64,000 nucleotides of DNA from Hanleya hanleyi (taxonomy: Eukaryota > Mollusca > Polyplacophora > Lepidopleurida > Hanleyidae): assembly GCA_036873755.1 (NCBI GenBank), contig JAVTVY010051590.1:1-64000 (forward strand), in the 5' to 3' direction. Both the position numbers and the translations under genes were made by a program. Below are positions 12,440-45,000 of the stretch, piece after piece (position 1 is the first letter of the stretch; each line of letters begins with the position of its first letter). A model generated the notes under the pieces. The model was not told where the DNA came from and did not search any database. It saw only the letters and a program-made list of their open reading frames with translations.

Positions 12440-13910
12440 ATAAAAACCATACATTTACTAATTTAATGGGGAGAGGGGTCCTTTATGAACTTCATACCTG
12501 TTTATTAACTCAAGAACAAAGGTTTACTTCATCACTTTCTTCTTCCTTCATGAAAAATTCTCTCGTCTGGAAGGAATTCATTTGCAGGAAACTACTATTT
12601 TCTTGTGTTTTGACTATTGTCGATTTCAGTGTGGGATATGTGAGCTCTCGGCTCTTGCTTCAAGGTCTACTAGTTACCAAGAGTTAAGCTCATTTTAGTT
12701 TATCATTCAATATAAGATGTGATATATGTTACATTCTCAGAAGCACAAAAGTGTAGACCTTTCTTTGGATTGCTAGCTACCAATTGGAATCAAGGCTATT
12801 AAACAACCTTGAAATTTGGACCAATATAATTCCAGATATACGGGCGTATATTGAAGCCCCTTGGGCTCTGGTTCACATTCAGACCGTATGTAACTGTCAG
12901 TTCATTGAAGATGACCGTGACTGAAATTCACCAGATTCAAATTCAGCTTTTACGATATATTTTATGTAGGATGATAGCTGGACTCTCAAAATTGGTCCCT
13001 TAAGTTTTCGTTTCTGCAGTCGAAGTTGTGTGCAGGCATATAGTGAAGCACAAACTTGTTATTTGCTAGAGGGGATCCTTGGCAGAGATGGAAGCTGCTT
13101 TCAATCATAGTATCCGACACCATAAACATGCCACTTTAAGGCCCAAGTTCACATAAATATGCTTCGTAAGTTGATTGGTACGTATACATACTTATCATCA
13201 TATTGCCGCTAATAAATGGTTATCAAGTTTAAGGGAAATACTGTCCTTCAATGTTGAAAACAACCCTGTGTCAATGTCACACATCCAATTTTCTCTGTCA
13301 GTCTGAAAATATTTACTGAAACGGATTTATTTCGTCGTATCATGATGGTCAAACAACACAAACACAGCTCTGTACTAATATCTTTCATCCTGAATATGGT
13401 CTTCATTTAAATGATGTGCTCAAAATATCACATTATTGTTCAATCAGGAAGAAGACCAACCAAAATATAATATGCATGGTTGAAAGCATGGTTTATTGGC
13501 ACAATACAATCAGGATTCTTATTAGCACAAGTAAAACTGTTTCAACATCTTAACAAGGATGTGAGCCTTTTAACACATCATTAGTTATAAATACATGTAG
13601 ATCAATATATATACCTATATAAACATCAAACGTCTGGCAGCACATTTAAAACTTCAAGAACTGGGTACCGTACTCTATTGATTGAAAGAATGGTTTATGA
13701 TGAGGGAAACTTCCACAGTAATATTAGTGCAGTCACTCACCCATCCATGAGCATAATGAATCATTTATGATAATAACATCTGCTGTAGTTTCTCCTCTTT
13801 CATCCTTTTGATTTGGCATTTCAGAACTACTTCCATTGTGGCTCATGTACATGAACCATCCCATTTTATATGGAACAGCCAACACTGCTGGGAACTGCCA
13901 TCTCAGACAC
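12440..13910. other. intergenic, no gene recognised
   Basis: AT-rich with only short frames. The minus-strand frame at 13733-13918 resembles no family I know and has no clear splice context. Confidence 0.5.
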
Positions 13911-13920
13911 TTCAGCACTC

Positions 13921-14416
13921 AACCCATGGGAGGAAACATCTCAGATATTATAGACCTCAACCCATTGGAGGGAACATCTCGGATATTATAGATCTTTGGA
14001 AAGGAACATCTCAAATATTATAGATCTCAATCCATGGGAGGAAACATCTCAGATATTATAGACCCCAACCCATGGGAGAGAACATCTCAGATATTATAGA
14101 TCTCCCCCCATGGGAGAGAACATCTCAGATATTATAGACCCCAACCCATGGGAGAGAACATCTCAGATATAGACTCAGCCCATGAGAGGCAACATCTCAG
14201 ATATTATAGACCTCAACCAATGGGAGGAAACATCTCAGATATTATAGACTCAGCCCATGAGCGGGAACATCTCAGATATTATAGACCTCAACCCATGGGA
14301 AGGAACATCTCAGATATTATAGACTCAGCCCATGGGAAGGAACATCTCAGATATTATAGACTCAGCCCATGAGAGGGAACATCTCGGATATTATATACTC
14401 AGTCATGAGAGGGAAC
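13921..14416. repeat. 38-bp VNTR, about 13 copies
   Basis: The unit is about 37-38 bp and contains 'acatctcagatattatagac' followed by 'ctcaacccatgggagg' or 'tcagcccatgagaggg'. The two spacer variants alternate in the second half. It lies downstream of LCMT1. Confidence 0.95.
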
Positions 14417-14627
14417 TTCATTTTCTTCATGCCTGCCCAGCTGATATCTTGGCCTGATAATACAGGTGAATTGAAACATTACTGGTGAGACTCCTATCAC
14501 AGACAAGTTCAGATTTAACATGTTCAAGGTTTGTCCCACAGACAATGTTATGTTAATCAAACTTATATGGTATCTCATTCTGGGGACTTTATGGATCCTG
14601 CTGGGCTGCACTTCATAACAGTCATGG

Positions 14628-14633
14628 TTTATT
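14628..14633 (-). terminator. possible LCMT1 poly(A) signal (AATAAA)
   Basis: The plus-strand TTTATT reads AATAAA on the minus strand, about 485 bp past the LCMT1 stop. Another copy lies near 13492. Which one is used cannot be told from sequence alone. Confidence 0.35.
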
Positions 14634-14749
14634 TCAGCTTAGAATCTCTTAGAATCATGGCATGATGGGCACACAAGGATGCCATGTTGAAGTGCCTGGT
14701 TCAGTTGTATATGATTTTTCGTAACCAGTCTCACCATTATGTTGATATC

Positions 14750-15117
14750 TACACAATCTTTGTCTGTTTAAGCGGAGACTGTACAGTGCTGTGGAAGAGC
14801 TGATTGGGTTGTTCCATCTATGGTTTCCCATTATCACGATGCAGAAAAGTCAATTCTGTCCAAGCCTACACAAACTGTAGAAGAGCTGATTGGGTTGTTC
14901 TATCTATGGTTTCCCATTATCACGATGGGGAGAAGTCAATTCTGTCCAAGTCCACACAAACTTTTGGTTTAAGCTGAGACTACAGTACTGTAGAAGAGCT
15001 ATTTGAGTTGTTTCATCTATGGTTTCCCATTATCATGATGGGGAGAAGACAATTCTGTCTAAGCCTACAACAACTGTAGAAGAGCTGATTGGGTTGTTCT
15101 GCTATGGTTGCCCATTA
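14750..15117 (-). repeat. tandem partial copies of the LCMT1 terminal exon
   Basis: Four units follow the LCMT1 stop, alternating about 113 bp (full) and about 84 bp (internally deleted). Each contains 'cattatcacgatggggagaa' with 'gtcaattctgtccaag', identical to the sequence around the real stop codon (15100-15140). The full units also carry a diverged match to the coding part upstream ('agactatacagtaatg' in the exon versus 'agactacagtactg'). The units therefore derive from the last roughly 30 codons plus the start of the 3' UTR. They lie after the stop and are not translated as part of LCMT1. Confidence 0.8.
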
Positions 15118-35644
<20,527 letters not shown>

Positions 35645-35776
35645 TTTGGGGGGATGACAACTCGATATGTCAGATACATTCGACACAATCACAAATATTG
35701 TCCAGCATACTGATTTCGTCGTTTCGTTTGGAAACCATCTTTAAGATTGGGGAATGTAAAGTTTAGGACTATTCCT

Positions 35777-35784
35777 ACTTCCGG
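35777..35784 (-). promoter_or_regulatory. ETS/GABPA-type site
   Basis: ACTTCCGG on plus, CCGGAAGT on minus, in the middle of the divergent promoter and 13 bp from the inverted CCAAT box. Confidence 0.5.
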
Positions 35785-36020
35785 ATACGGATTGGACCGT
35801 TCAAATGAAGAGGATATGTTTAATAAACCTAAGCGTTCAAGTGTGACTTAAACGATTCATGCCCACACTTGAGGTGATCATATAATTTTAGAAGTGCTGT
35901 ATAAATATCCGCTGTTTTGTTGGATACATGTGAGCAAACTCATTTGGCAAGTCCGTGTCCATATATTAGATGCTCATATTAGCTGAACAAGGTGGTCCTT
36001 TTAATTATTTTCTTATTTCC

Positions 36021-36028
36021 GCGGGAAA
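36021..36028 (+). promoter_or_regulatory. E2F-like site upstream of POLD3
   Basis: GCGGGAAA lies 5 bp before the POLD3 ATG. E2F control of S-phase genes, including polymerase delta subunits, is established in animals. Its position inside the likely 5' UTR or core promoter is suggestive, not proof. Confidence 0.45.
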
Positions 36029-36033
36029 CCAAA

Positions 36034-36096
36034 ATGGCGTCAGACGAAATGTTTTTGGAGAATTTGGAGGAATATGTTTGTGATGAAAACAAAGTT
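36034..36096 (+). CDS. POLD3: POLD3 coding exon 1 (residues 1-21)
   Basis: MASDEMFLENLEEYVCDENK plus V, with donor GTAAGC, phase 0. It aligns with the conserved start of POLD3 (..LENIDEFV.D.NK.V). Confidence 0.95.
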
Positions 36097-39000
36097 GTAA
36101 GCAAAGTCAGTCATTCTGTCTGTGCCGATCATGAACTGTTTAGGTTAAATGATTTCATTTATCATATCAAAATCGTTTTGAATTTTAATTTGATCAGGCC
36201 TATGTTGTGGCGCAAAATTGTGACATTGACAACAGCACTTGCGGATAGAGAGAGAAGGTTAGCCGATCGCTGATTGGCTCAACAAACACGTGACTGAACT
36301 AAATATAGATATTTGCGAAGGGATAAACACGTGGATTGTTACCAAGTTGTCAAGATTTCGGTTGTTGTTGAAAAGATCGATTTAGATTCAGACAATTCTC
36401 TTAGACGGGAGTATCCCAGCAGCCTTTGCGGCGCTGCCTGACAACAATGGCGTGGGCTAAAGCAACGCATAGCGACGTATTCACTTAGCCCAGGCAGACC
36501 GCGATTCTCACCGTTAAATCGTATTTCCTCGACGTTTGCGGCTGGTAATCATTTGGAGTCGATAATATATTGTTAATAAGGTAACATTTAACAGCTGAAA
36601 GGATCAATTGTGTGGTAAAGACTCCAGGAAAGGGTAATAAACAGCTCTTAAATAACCCACAACACTGATCTACAGGGCGCTAACCCAGCCGTTAAAATCC
36701 TGGGGTTAACACAGTGGCAACACCGTCATTGTCGGCATATAACACGGATAATCTGTTTTAATTTCCCCCATATTTACAACTAGCACGATGAGTTACGAAT
36801 ATTCAGATAATCTGCCAGGTGAGGCAAAGACAAGATATCAGTCAAAACTCTCGCTAGTCGGTCTGGATAAATGCCCTTACAAGTTACCAGCGGATGTGTG
36901 GATAGAAGACATGACGGCTTGGCCAGAAGTGTTGTACGACTGTTTATACAGAAAATTTACGGTTATAAGCCACGGATACATACTGCTCCATGCTGATGTT
37001 AATCATTCAATAAGTCAATCACTGAATATGGATAATTAACAGCTTTATGGGGGGAAATTAAAACAGATTATCCGTGCTATATGCCGACAATGACGGTGTT
37101 GCCGCTGTGTTAACCCCAGGATTTTAACGGCTGGGTTAGCGCCCTGTAGATCAGTGTTGTGGGTTATTTAAGAGCTGTTTATTACCCTTTCCTGGAGTCT
37201 TTACCACACAATTGATCCTTTCAGCTGTTAAATGTTACCTTATTAACAATATATTATCGACTCCAAATGATTACCAGCCGCAAACGTCGAGGAAATACGA
37301 TTTAACGGCGAGAATCGCAGTCTGCCTGGGCTAAGTGAATACGTCGCTATGCGTTGCTTTAGCCCACGCCATTGTTGTCAGGCAGCGCCGCAAAGGCTGC
37401 TGGGATACTCCCGTCTAAGAGAATAGGCCTCTGTCAGATTCAGATTTGTTTATTGCTCTATCATATGCCATTAACATACAAAGGCAAGACAAATAAACAT
37501 TCATGGTAACAAGAAACAATAGCAAACACTGGAGTACCAGTAAATATAACAATATCCCACCGGATCATACACATGTTATGCGACATTAATTATAGTAAGA
37601 AATTTTATATTCTGGTATAGTGGATATGGAAGATATTTCAGTGTTAACATTCAAAAGCAAACATGGAATTAAGATTTGAACTTTAAATTTTCTGCTGAAA
37701 TAAAATATAGATGTCTTTGATCAAAATATCAAGATATTCGCAGCACTTGCCGATAGATTCATTCTTGCATTCAAGTCGAGGGTGGACAAGTATATGTTTG
37801 ACTTCAGGTTCTGTGTTACACCAGTGCACGACATGTGTGCAGCAAGTGCAGAAAGACATGACAACCGAACTGCAACAGACCATTAGGCCTACAAGGCAGA
37901 AGAGGATGTATGTATGTATGTATGTATGTATATATGTATGTGAATGAGCTTTTAAGCTGGACACCCACGACTCGGACACAGGTCCTAATACATTTTAAAT
38001 ATATTAAAATTCAATTTCTCACGAAATTTTTTTGTTGATTAAAAGTATACATACATGTTCATTGTTAAAACAAATACGTAATTGTTTTTTTGAATACGGA
38101 TAACTTTGTCGCCATCTCAATTAATAGAAAAGCCTGTAGGCCTAAATAGATACGAAAGTGTCACAAAATTCAACTTCGTTACCATCAGAAAAAATTAACC
38201 TTGACCCTCATTTTCTAAAGTGTCTTTTAGAAAAAAACCCCAACAGATTGAAGGAAATGATTTATGTGATATCTGAAACTTTTTACAAAAACCAAGGTCG
38301 AATTTTTATCTGAAAATCCAATTTTATGGGTATCTTTTTCTACACTTCCCCATCATTTCTATATTAATCCGAGAGAAGGGGCACTTCACGATCACCATGA
38401 TCTAGGGGAACCGAATGGGTCTAGGGCCAATTTTGAGATAAGAAAGGACTCACAAATCTGAGTAAGATGCTGTCCACTGCATGCAAAGTGGTTTTTGAGA
38501 TATTGGAGGTCGAATGATCAATCTGATATTCAGGGAATTGATGCATATGAGATCTTGTAATTTCACCAAGTGAATCAATGCTAATGAGCTCTATTTGTGC
38601 TGAAATATAGAGCTATAGACCTAATCTCTTTCAAGCTTATTGTATTCATTATTCATAGCATTATGCAAACTTTATGACTTTGTTGTTTGAAAACTCCAAT
38701 TATTTTTAGAAATGCGATTTCCAAAACAACCAGTTGCTAGGCGCTTCATTTTGAAAATGTAGGTTATGAAATCTGAATCAATGAATACGCAGTAACAAAT
38801 GTGTAAATCATTTTCATAAAAAATAAAACCAAGCTGAACTGAATCTAATATAGTGATCTCTAGTTCACTGTGTGACGTCACCAAAGCTCATTTGCATACA
38901 AAATTTTTTGATTATACAAGATCTCAGCAACCAGTGCAGATAGTTTGAAGAAATAAAATATAAAACTTTCAGAAAAAATATATCAACCACATATCTTCAC

Positions 39001-42000
39001 CAGGAGTTTTAATTTTCCATTTGGGTTCGCCTTAATATTTTGAAGTTAACAAATCACAGCAAAAAAATTCATACTCATATAATTTAGATTTTCTTGATGC
39101 AATATTACTGCAATTCTGGTAAATACAAACATATCTTAGAACATTTTAAACTCTAGGATTTTTTTTGTATTTTTAGTTGTAAAATTTGATGACAAATTTC
39201 GCTGACAAAGTTAAAGAAATTCCCAATTCCCAAAATGCTTTTTTAGCAGGTAGCTGTGATTTGTTGAGAGAGACACCAATACTATTACTACATCCCATGA
39301 TAAATGACCCTTATTGATAGTTGATGAATTATGCAAGCAAACAATCCTCTCCTTCTGTCATATAAAGTCCACCCATTTAGTGTTTCTGATTGTTAGCCAG
39401 GTCTCTCAGGTCTCTCACAGCAACATGGTGTTTCTTAGCAAATGCGCGAAAAATTATATCACAGTATTAGTGTTTCAATTCCTCAAATCAACAGAGTGAG
39501 GGTCTGTAAGGAACCATGTATATCTTAAGTCAAATTATTCTTTGCAAATCATTTACATTTGCTAGTAGGAGCAAGACTAATGTATTCTTTTGCAAATCAG
39601 CATTCGGGGTTATTTCAGAAATATAATTTGCACCTTTATGGTTGAGATATTTTATCATTGAGTTGCCCCATTTATTTTCCAGGTCATTTTGGTCCGCTGA
39701 TGACCTGAGCTATTATTCATTTTATTTTATGCATTTCAGTTAGAAAAAATTAACAAAAACAGTATTTTAGATTACCTCAAGGATCAAGGAATTGAAAGCA
39801 GTAAGAAGTCTGGATCATTGTACGTGATTGCACAGCATTATTAAAACAGCCTTTCTACATCACATATCCTATTTTAGTCAGTGCAGGACTTTGTGACTGT
39901 GGCATCTCAAATCACACGCACGTGTATTTGTTTATACGGAAGTTACAACCACGCATGAACCTCGAAAGGTCCAATATTGACCAATCAGCGATCGGCTAAC
40001 CTTCTCTCTCTATCCGCAAGTGACAACAGCAGCTTCATGGTATGGGGGGGACAAGGGCTATTTGTGTGTCCCAGCAAATCTATTGACAACATCTTGTTTG
40101 ATTTTTTGAAAAATATAAATTGTGGTGTTCCAGGGGCGGCGGAACTATGCCGACCATTGTCGGGGCATTCAATAATTACAGAACTGCTGATTACCATCTA
40201 CTGGAGTCGGGGCAAATATGTCACAGCGTCTGAATGCATTCAATCATGCTGGACGAGTTCGAGTTATATTGTTTTGCTGTACTAAACACCACTGCCATCA
40301 CGTAATTCAAGATTTACAAAATATCTAGACCTACACCTTTTCAGAGCGAACTGAACCATAATTCGTACTGTATGTATTGTAAGTTACAATATAACTTACA
40401 TATATTTGGGTCAAACAGCACCATCGACTGTACACTAAGTTATTCAATATCCAGATGGCGCTGCATGCTGACCGTCATATCTAATTACAACACATATAAA
40501 AGGGAAGTGGGAAGTGGTGCCGACATACTGACAGTCACATGGCTTCTGGTGAACCTATTCTAAAGCACATACCAAGAATCTACCTGTAATATTCAACTGT
40601 CAGCAGTGCCCATCTGTACATTTTAAGTGTACAGTCGAATAAATCTATAGTCCTATAATCATCATTCCGTCTTGGTATCTCGTCGATAGAGCTACAACTC
40701 AAATGACCTGAGGATGTTGCATGTCCACCAGTCGCTGACTGACGATCTAGACATGAAAAAGGCAGTTAATCAGTTTGTCGATCTATCAGTTCACAGGTTT
40801 TATCAATATTTGGTAGTTTCTGAATATCTCCAAACAGAGCACACTGCCATGTTTCTTGTGCACGTTGATGACCAGAATCTTGAAGTGGAACCTGATTTTC
40901 AGTGATAAATAACCTAGACTTTGTAAATGTTTTAATTGAACCCACATTTTATCGAGCATTAATATGGTATTTTATGTGCCGGAAATAGCTCAGAATCCAT
41001 CTCCTGCGATCTAGGACCCCGGAGCTTCCAGAGCCTAGGCCGCCCCTGGACCCTTGCCTAATTGTGCTGTTATCGCTGGTCGGGGCAATCTGAAATTGCT
41101 TCTGCCGCCCCTGTGTTCTGAAACTTGTGTTACTGATGCAATGCAAATATTATAGTATTCGGTCAAAATATGATCAAACTATATATACCCAGTAGAACTA
41201 TCTCTTTGAAACATTTTCTGTTTTGGGTAGTCAAACTCTGAGTTAAATTTTGACGTCGCCAATGCTGAAGGGGTCTTATCCAAAATGTGCTACGGTGTGT
41301 GAGGTTGTCATTTTCTGTTGTGACATCAAGCTCAATGCTATGATGTTGCTATTCAGGGTTTCATAAAAGTCAAAAATTTTGCCACCGGATACTGAAAATT
41401 CAGTATTTTTTTCACCTGTATTGAGTATTTTTACATTTTTGTCGCCGACCGACAGACTTGTATTGAGTTTATTTGTAATTTTGCAACCACCATAAGGAAT
41501 GTATAAAAAATTTCCATATGATGAGCAATGGAGCCTGTCAATACTGCTGTGTATTTGAATTGTGAAAATAAAGAAACCGATAATTTAATATGTTCATTTT
41601 TATGTTCTTGATTGACCACGATCTTGCAATCTATTTTCAGCACATTAATGTCAGATTGTGGATGTCAACAAAAAATGCTCCAGTCACAGTGCAACATTTA
41701 ACACACAAATACAGAAAATTACCAGTCTATAAAAAAAACACTTTAATATCCAAGACTTGCTGAAATATATCCCACCATTGCCATCATATTATTTTTCAGG
41801 CCACTATTTGAAATCAGTTAACCAGTATAAATAATAATTTCCCTGAGAATTAGCCCCTGTGACATTTACTGAAATTATGAATGAAAGCTTCGAGTTGAAG
41901 TGAACAGAGTGGTTTCACTCACCGACAGTTAATATGAGTTTATCTCTTGGATTTTATTCACTCCATTTATGATTCCTGAATTGACGGTTTGTCCATTTTA

Positions 42001-45000
42001 GTTTTATAATCTCGCAGCCAAAATTAGTCCGATTAATTTATTACAACTCCGTTCACGGAACTTTACAACAACAACAACACGTGTGTTGGTGTGACACGTG
42101 CGTTGGTGCGAGAAAATAACGGTTAACTTGCCTAAATCCTTCCTACATTTTCGAGAATATACAGCAGGATTAAGCTATTAATGTTGGTAATATCTGATAC
42201 AAAGATCTATCATTCTCCCTTGGCAAACTTTTGGAAGTTGCTTTCACTCAATGACGAATATTTTTGAAATTATGCGGTGAGGGAGCAGTGAGGGAAGATC
42301 TTGTGATCCGATCTTGTGCTGGCGGTCGACAACCGATATATTCATCGGACTACCTGCTTCATGTACTTCCCGTTTAGATTCCGGTGTGATGCGTCAGAAC
42401 TGCTGGGGAAGATGAAAAAAAAGATAATCTGCACTGTGTGAGTGGGGGTCGACGTGCAATATTTTCGGGGCGATATTTTCTGACTATCACTGATAAATTG
42501 TCACTAAAAGCTGTATAGACTCGGACGACTCTCACGTCGCAGCATGGGTATTCCGAGGAATATTTCAGAATCGATTCACTGACGAACGTGAATGTCCGAA
42601 GACTGATTTTCGGCTGAATTTGGAAATCCCCTTTTGGCGCGAGTCGACGTCTGTTTTTTCGCCATTCTTTGCTTAAATTACGTGTTCTAGATTTTTCTGG
42701 AATTGAGTTTTCAGTTCAAAAATTGAAAATTTTCCATAGTAAACATATAAACTTTGTTTTTTTACGGCATGAATTGAGTTTTTAGCTCAATTTTGCCACC
42801 GAATACCGGTGGCAAAACACGACGTGTATGAAACCCTGTACTATTGTGGTCAGTATTGATATATGGACTTTGTAACGTCATATTGTGATATCATGACAGT
42901 GCTGTTGAATTGCAACATTGTGAAACTGTTGAAATTCCATGATTGGGATAAAATGCCAATCAAAAATTTAACCCAGAGATCGACCACCCAAAACGTAAAA
43001 TGTTTCAAAAAGATGGTTCTAATGCCAGTACTGGGTGTTAATTAAACTTATTTTGAATGGATACCACTGACCTAACTTTCAGAACACAACAATTTGTATT
43101 TTCAAAAAAATGAACAAAACGTTCTCAATAGATCAACACATGAAATATAGCCCTTGTCCCCCCATGCTAGGATGCAGCTGGCTGTTGTTGTCATTGTATG
43201 GGGTACCAACATTATTCCCGCCCGACATTCTCCTCACCGACATCCCCCTCCGATATTTTTACCACCAAATTTACACCTGTCTACCTGTCCCTGATACAGA
43301 GATTGGAGTCTTCCGGATATATCCAGATTTTTCAGAATCTCAAAAAAATTCCCGGATTTTCCGATTTTCTGTCTCACCCGACCATGTTGTTGCTATTTTC
43401 GTCCATAATGAATCTCCGTTAAAGCATTCTAGCAAGCAAAACATCTTTTCGCTTGGGTTTTGAAAATGCCCCAAAAATATAAATTATGTGATTAAAATTC
43501 GAGTTAAGTACCTCTGGGGGTTTTATTAAGTTCGAAAGAACGAGTTCCGGAGTGATTGGCCTTATTATTTTCAGCACAGTGCGATTTCCCCGCAGAGTGG
43601 TGTTTCCCAAAATAGACTCCGCTTGTATGCAGCTTTGCTGTTAAGTAGGTCAGAGAATGTTGATTGCCTGTAGCTCTGTCTGCAGAGCCTGAGTAGCTGA
43701 GGGCGTGTTGTTCTCGTCCCATGAATGGCGGGTGGTTGGGTGGGTTCAGGTTCCTGTTGCTTCAATGCATTTTGCTGAGAAGCAACAGGAACTTGATAAT
43801 GTGATGTCTAGCACTGTAATATCACTTGTCTTTATTGCATCATGTAAGCGTCCTGTCACTGTCTGCATGTGTCTTGTGCACTGTCCTCAGTGTTTATAGG
43901 GTGGATGGAGGGTGTCTGGTTCCATGCTGCTTCAAAGATTTCCTCTTTGAAGTAGCAGGAACACAACTGGGCTGGGTGGTGCTTAGTTGGTTCGTCGTGA
44001 TATAGCTGAAATACTGTTGAAAGCGACCTTAAATTCTATTCACTCACTCATTCTTTGAAGAAGCAGGAACACAACTGGGCTGGGTGGTCACTGGTGCTTA
44101 GTTGGTTCGTCGTGATATAGCTGAAATATTGTTGAAAGCGACGTTAAATTCTATTCACTCGGATCACTCATTCACTCGTCCCATGAATGTAATGGAAAGC
44201 AGTACGTTACCTCGTGTTCATTGGCGCCAGTTTTCATAGCGAAGTTTGTTTGATTCACTGTTGACAATGTCAGACGTATTTATAGTTTAAAGTCAACTAC
44301 GGTAATTTCTCTAATAATTCGATCACAGGAAGTGGAATTATAATGGGTCATATCTCAAGTTGTAATTCATATTTCAACCTGGAATTGTTCACATTTGTAG
44401 CACTATTGTAGATCTTCAATTTGATACCAAAAAATCATGTCATCTACCCTTGGTTCTTGAATTAATGCAGTTTAAAGATGCACTTCCTGTGATCGAATTA
44501 TTAGAGACTTTACCGTATGTAAAATTGTTGACATGACGACTGAACTCAAGGACTTTGACAAATTTAAATGGTCGTGGCTGGAGAAAAAATATATCAGTGG
44601 CGACCATAAAATAGGCCTGGCTATGCATTGTGCATATTGTGCAATGATAAACTGAAATGCCTGACCACTGGAAAGAGTGACTTGAAAAATCATTCTAAAA
44701 GTGCAAAAAATCTCAAAGCTTGAAAAATTCTCAAATCTTATGAGACTTTATCCTGTCTGTTGGCTGCCTCTCTATCTGATGTTGAGTGCACAGAGCCAAA
44801 TTCATTTGCTTCCAGTAGTGTGGCATCTACCTCGTGCTTGCTTTGATGGATGGAACTTTTTGTCCAGTATTTGAATTATGTACTGAAAATATTTGGTTAC
44901 AAGGAAAAAATCAATAGGGCCTTGAATTTAGATGACAATCTGCAGTTTTATTTCCCAGAAATCACTCAGAATGCTTAACCAAACATCTAGGACCCCAGAG

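Larger units (their letters stand above)
35645..36033. promoter_or_regulatory. bidirectional promoter of LCMT1 and POLD3
   Basis: 389 bp separate the two divergent ATG codons, so both core promoters and 5' UTRs must lie here or overlap the exons. An ETS-type ACTTCCGG (35777-35784), an inverted CCAAT box (ATTGG at 35791-35795) and an E2F-like GCGGGAAA (36021-36028) are present. There is no clear TATA box. ETS plus CCAAT is usual for TATA-less divergent housekeeping promoters (established); the roles here are inferred. Confidence 0.7.
36237..40021. mobile_element. 3785-bp element, 9-bp TSD, in POLD3 intron 1
   Basis: Perfect terminal inverted repeats of about 42 bp (ACTTGCGGATAGAGAGAGAA... to ...GATTGG) are flanked by GACAACAGC (36228-36236 and 40022-40030). 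A 9-bp duplication is typical of Mutator-like elements; the superfamily is uncertain. The interior has no long transposase frame. It contains the palindrome 36395-37424 and a (TATG)n microsatellite (about 37908-37941). Confidence 0.85.
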
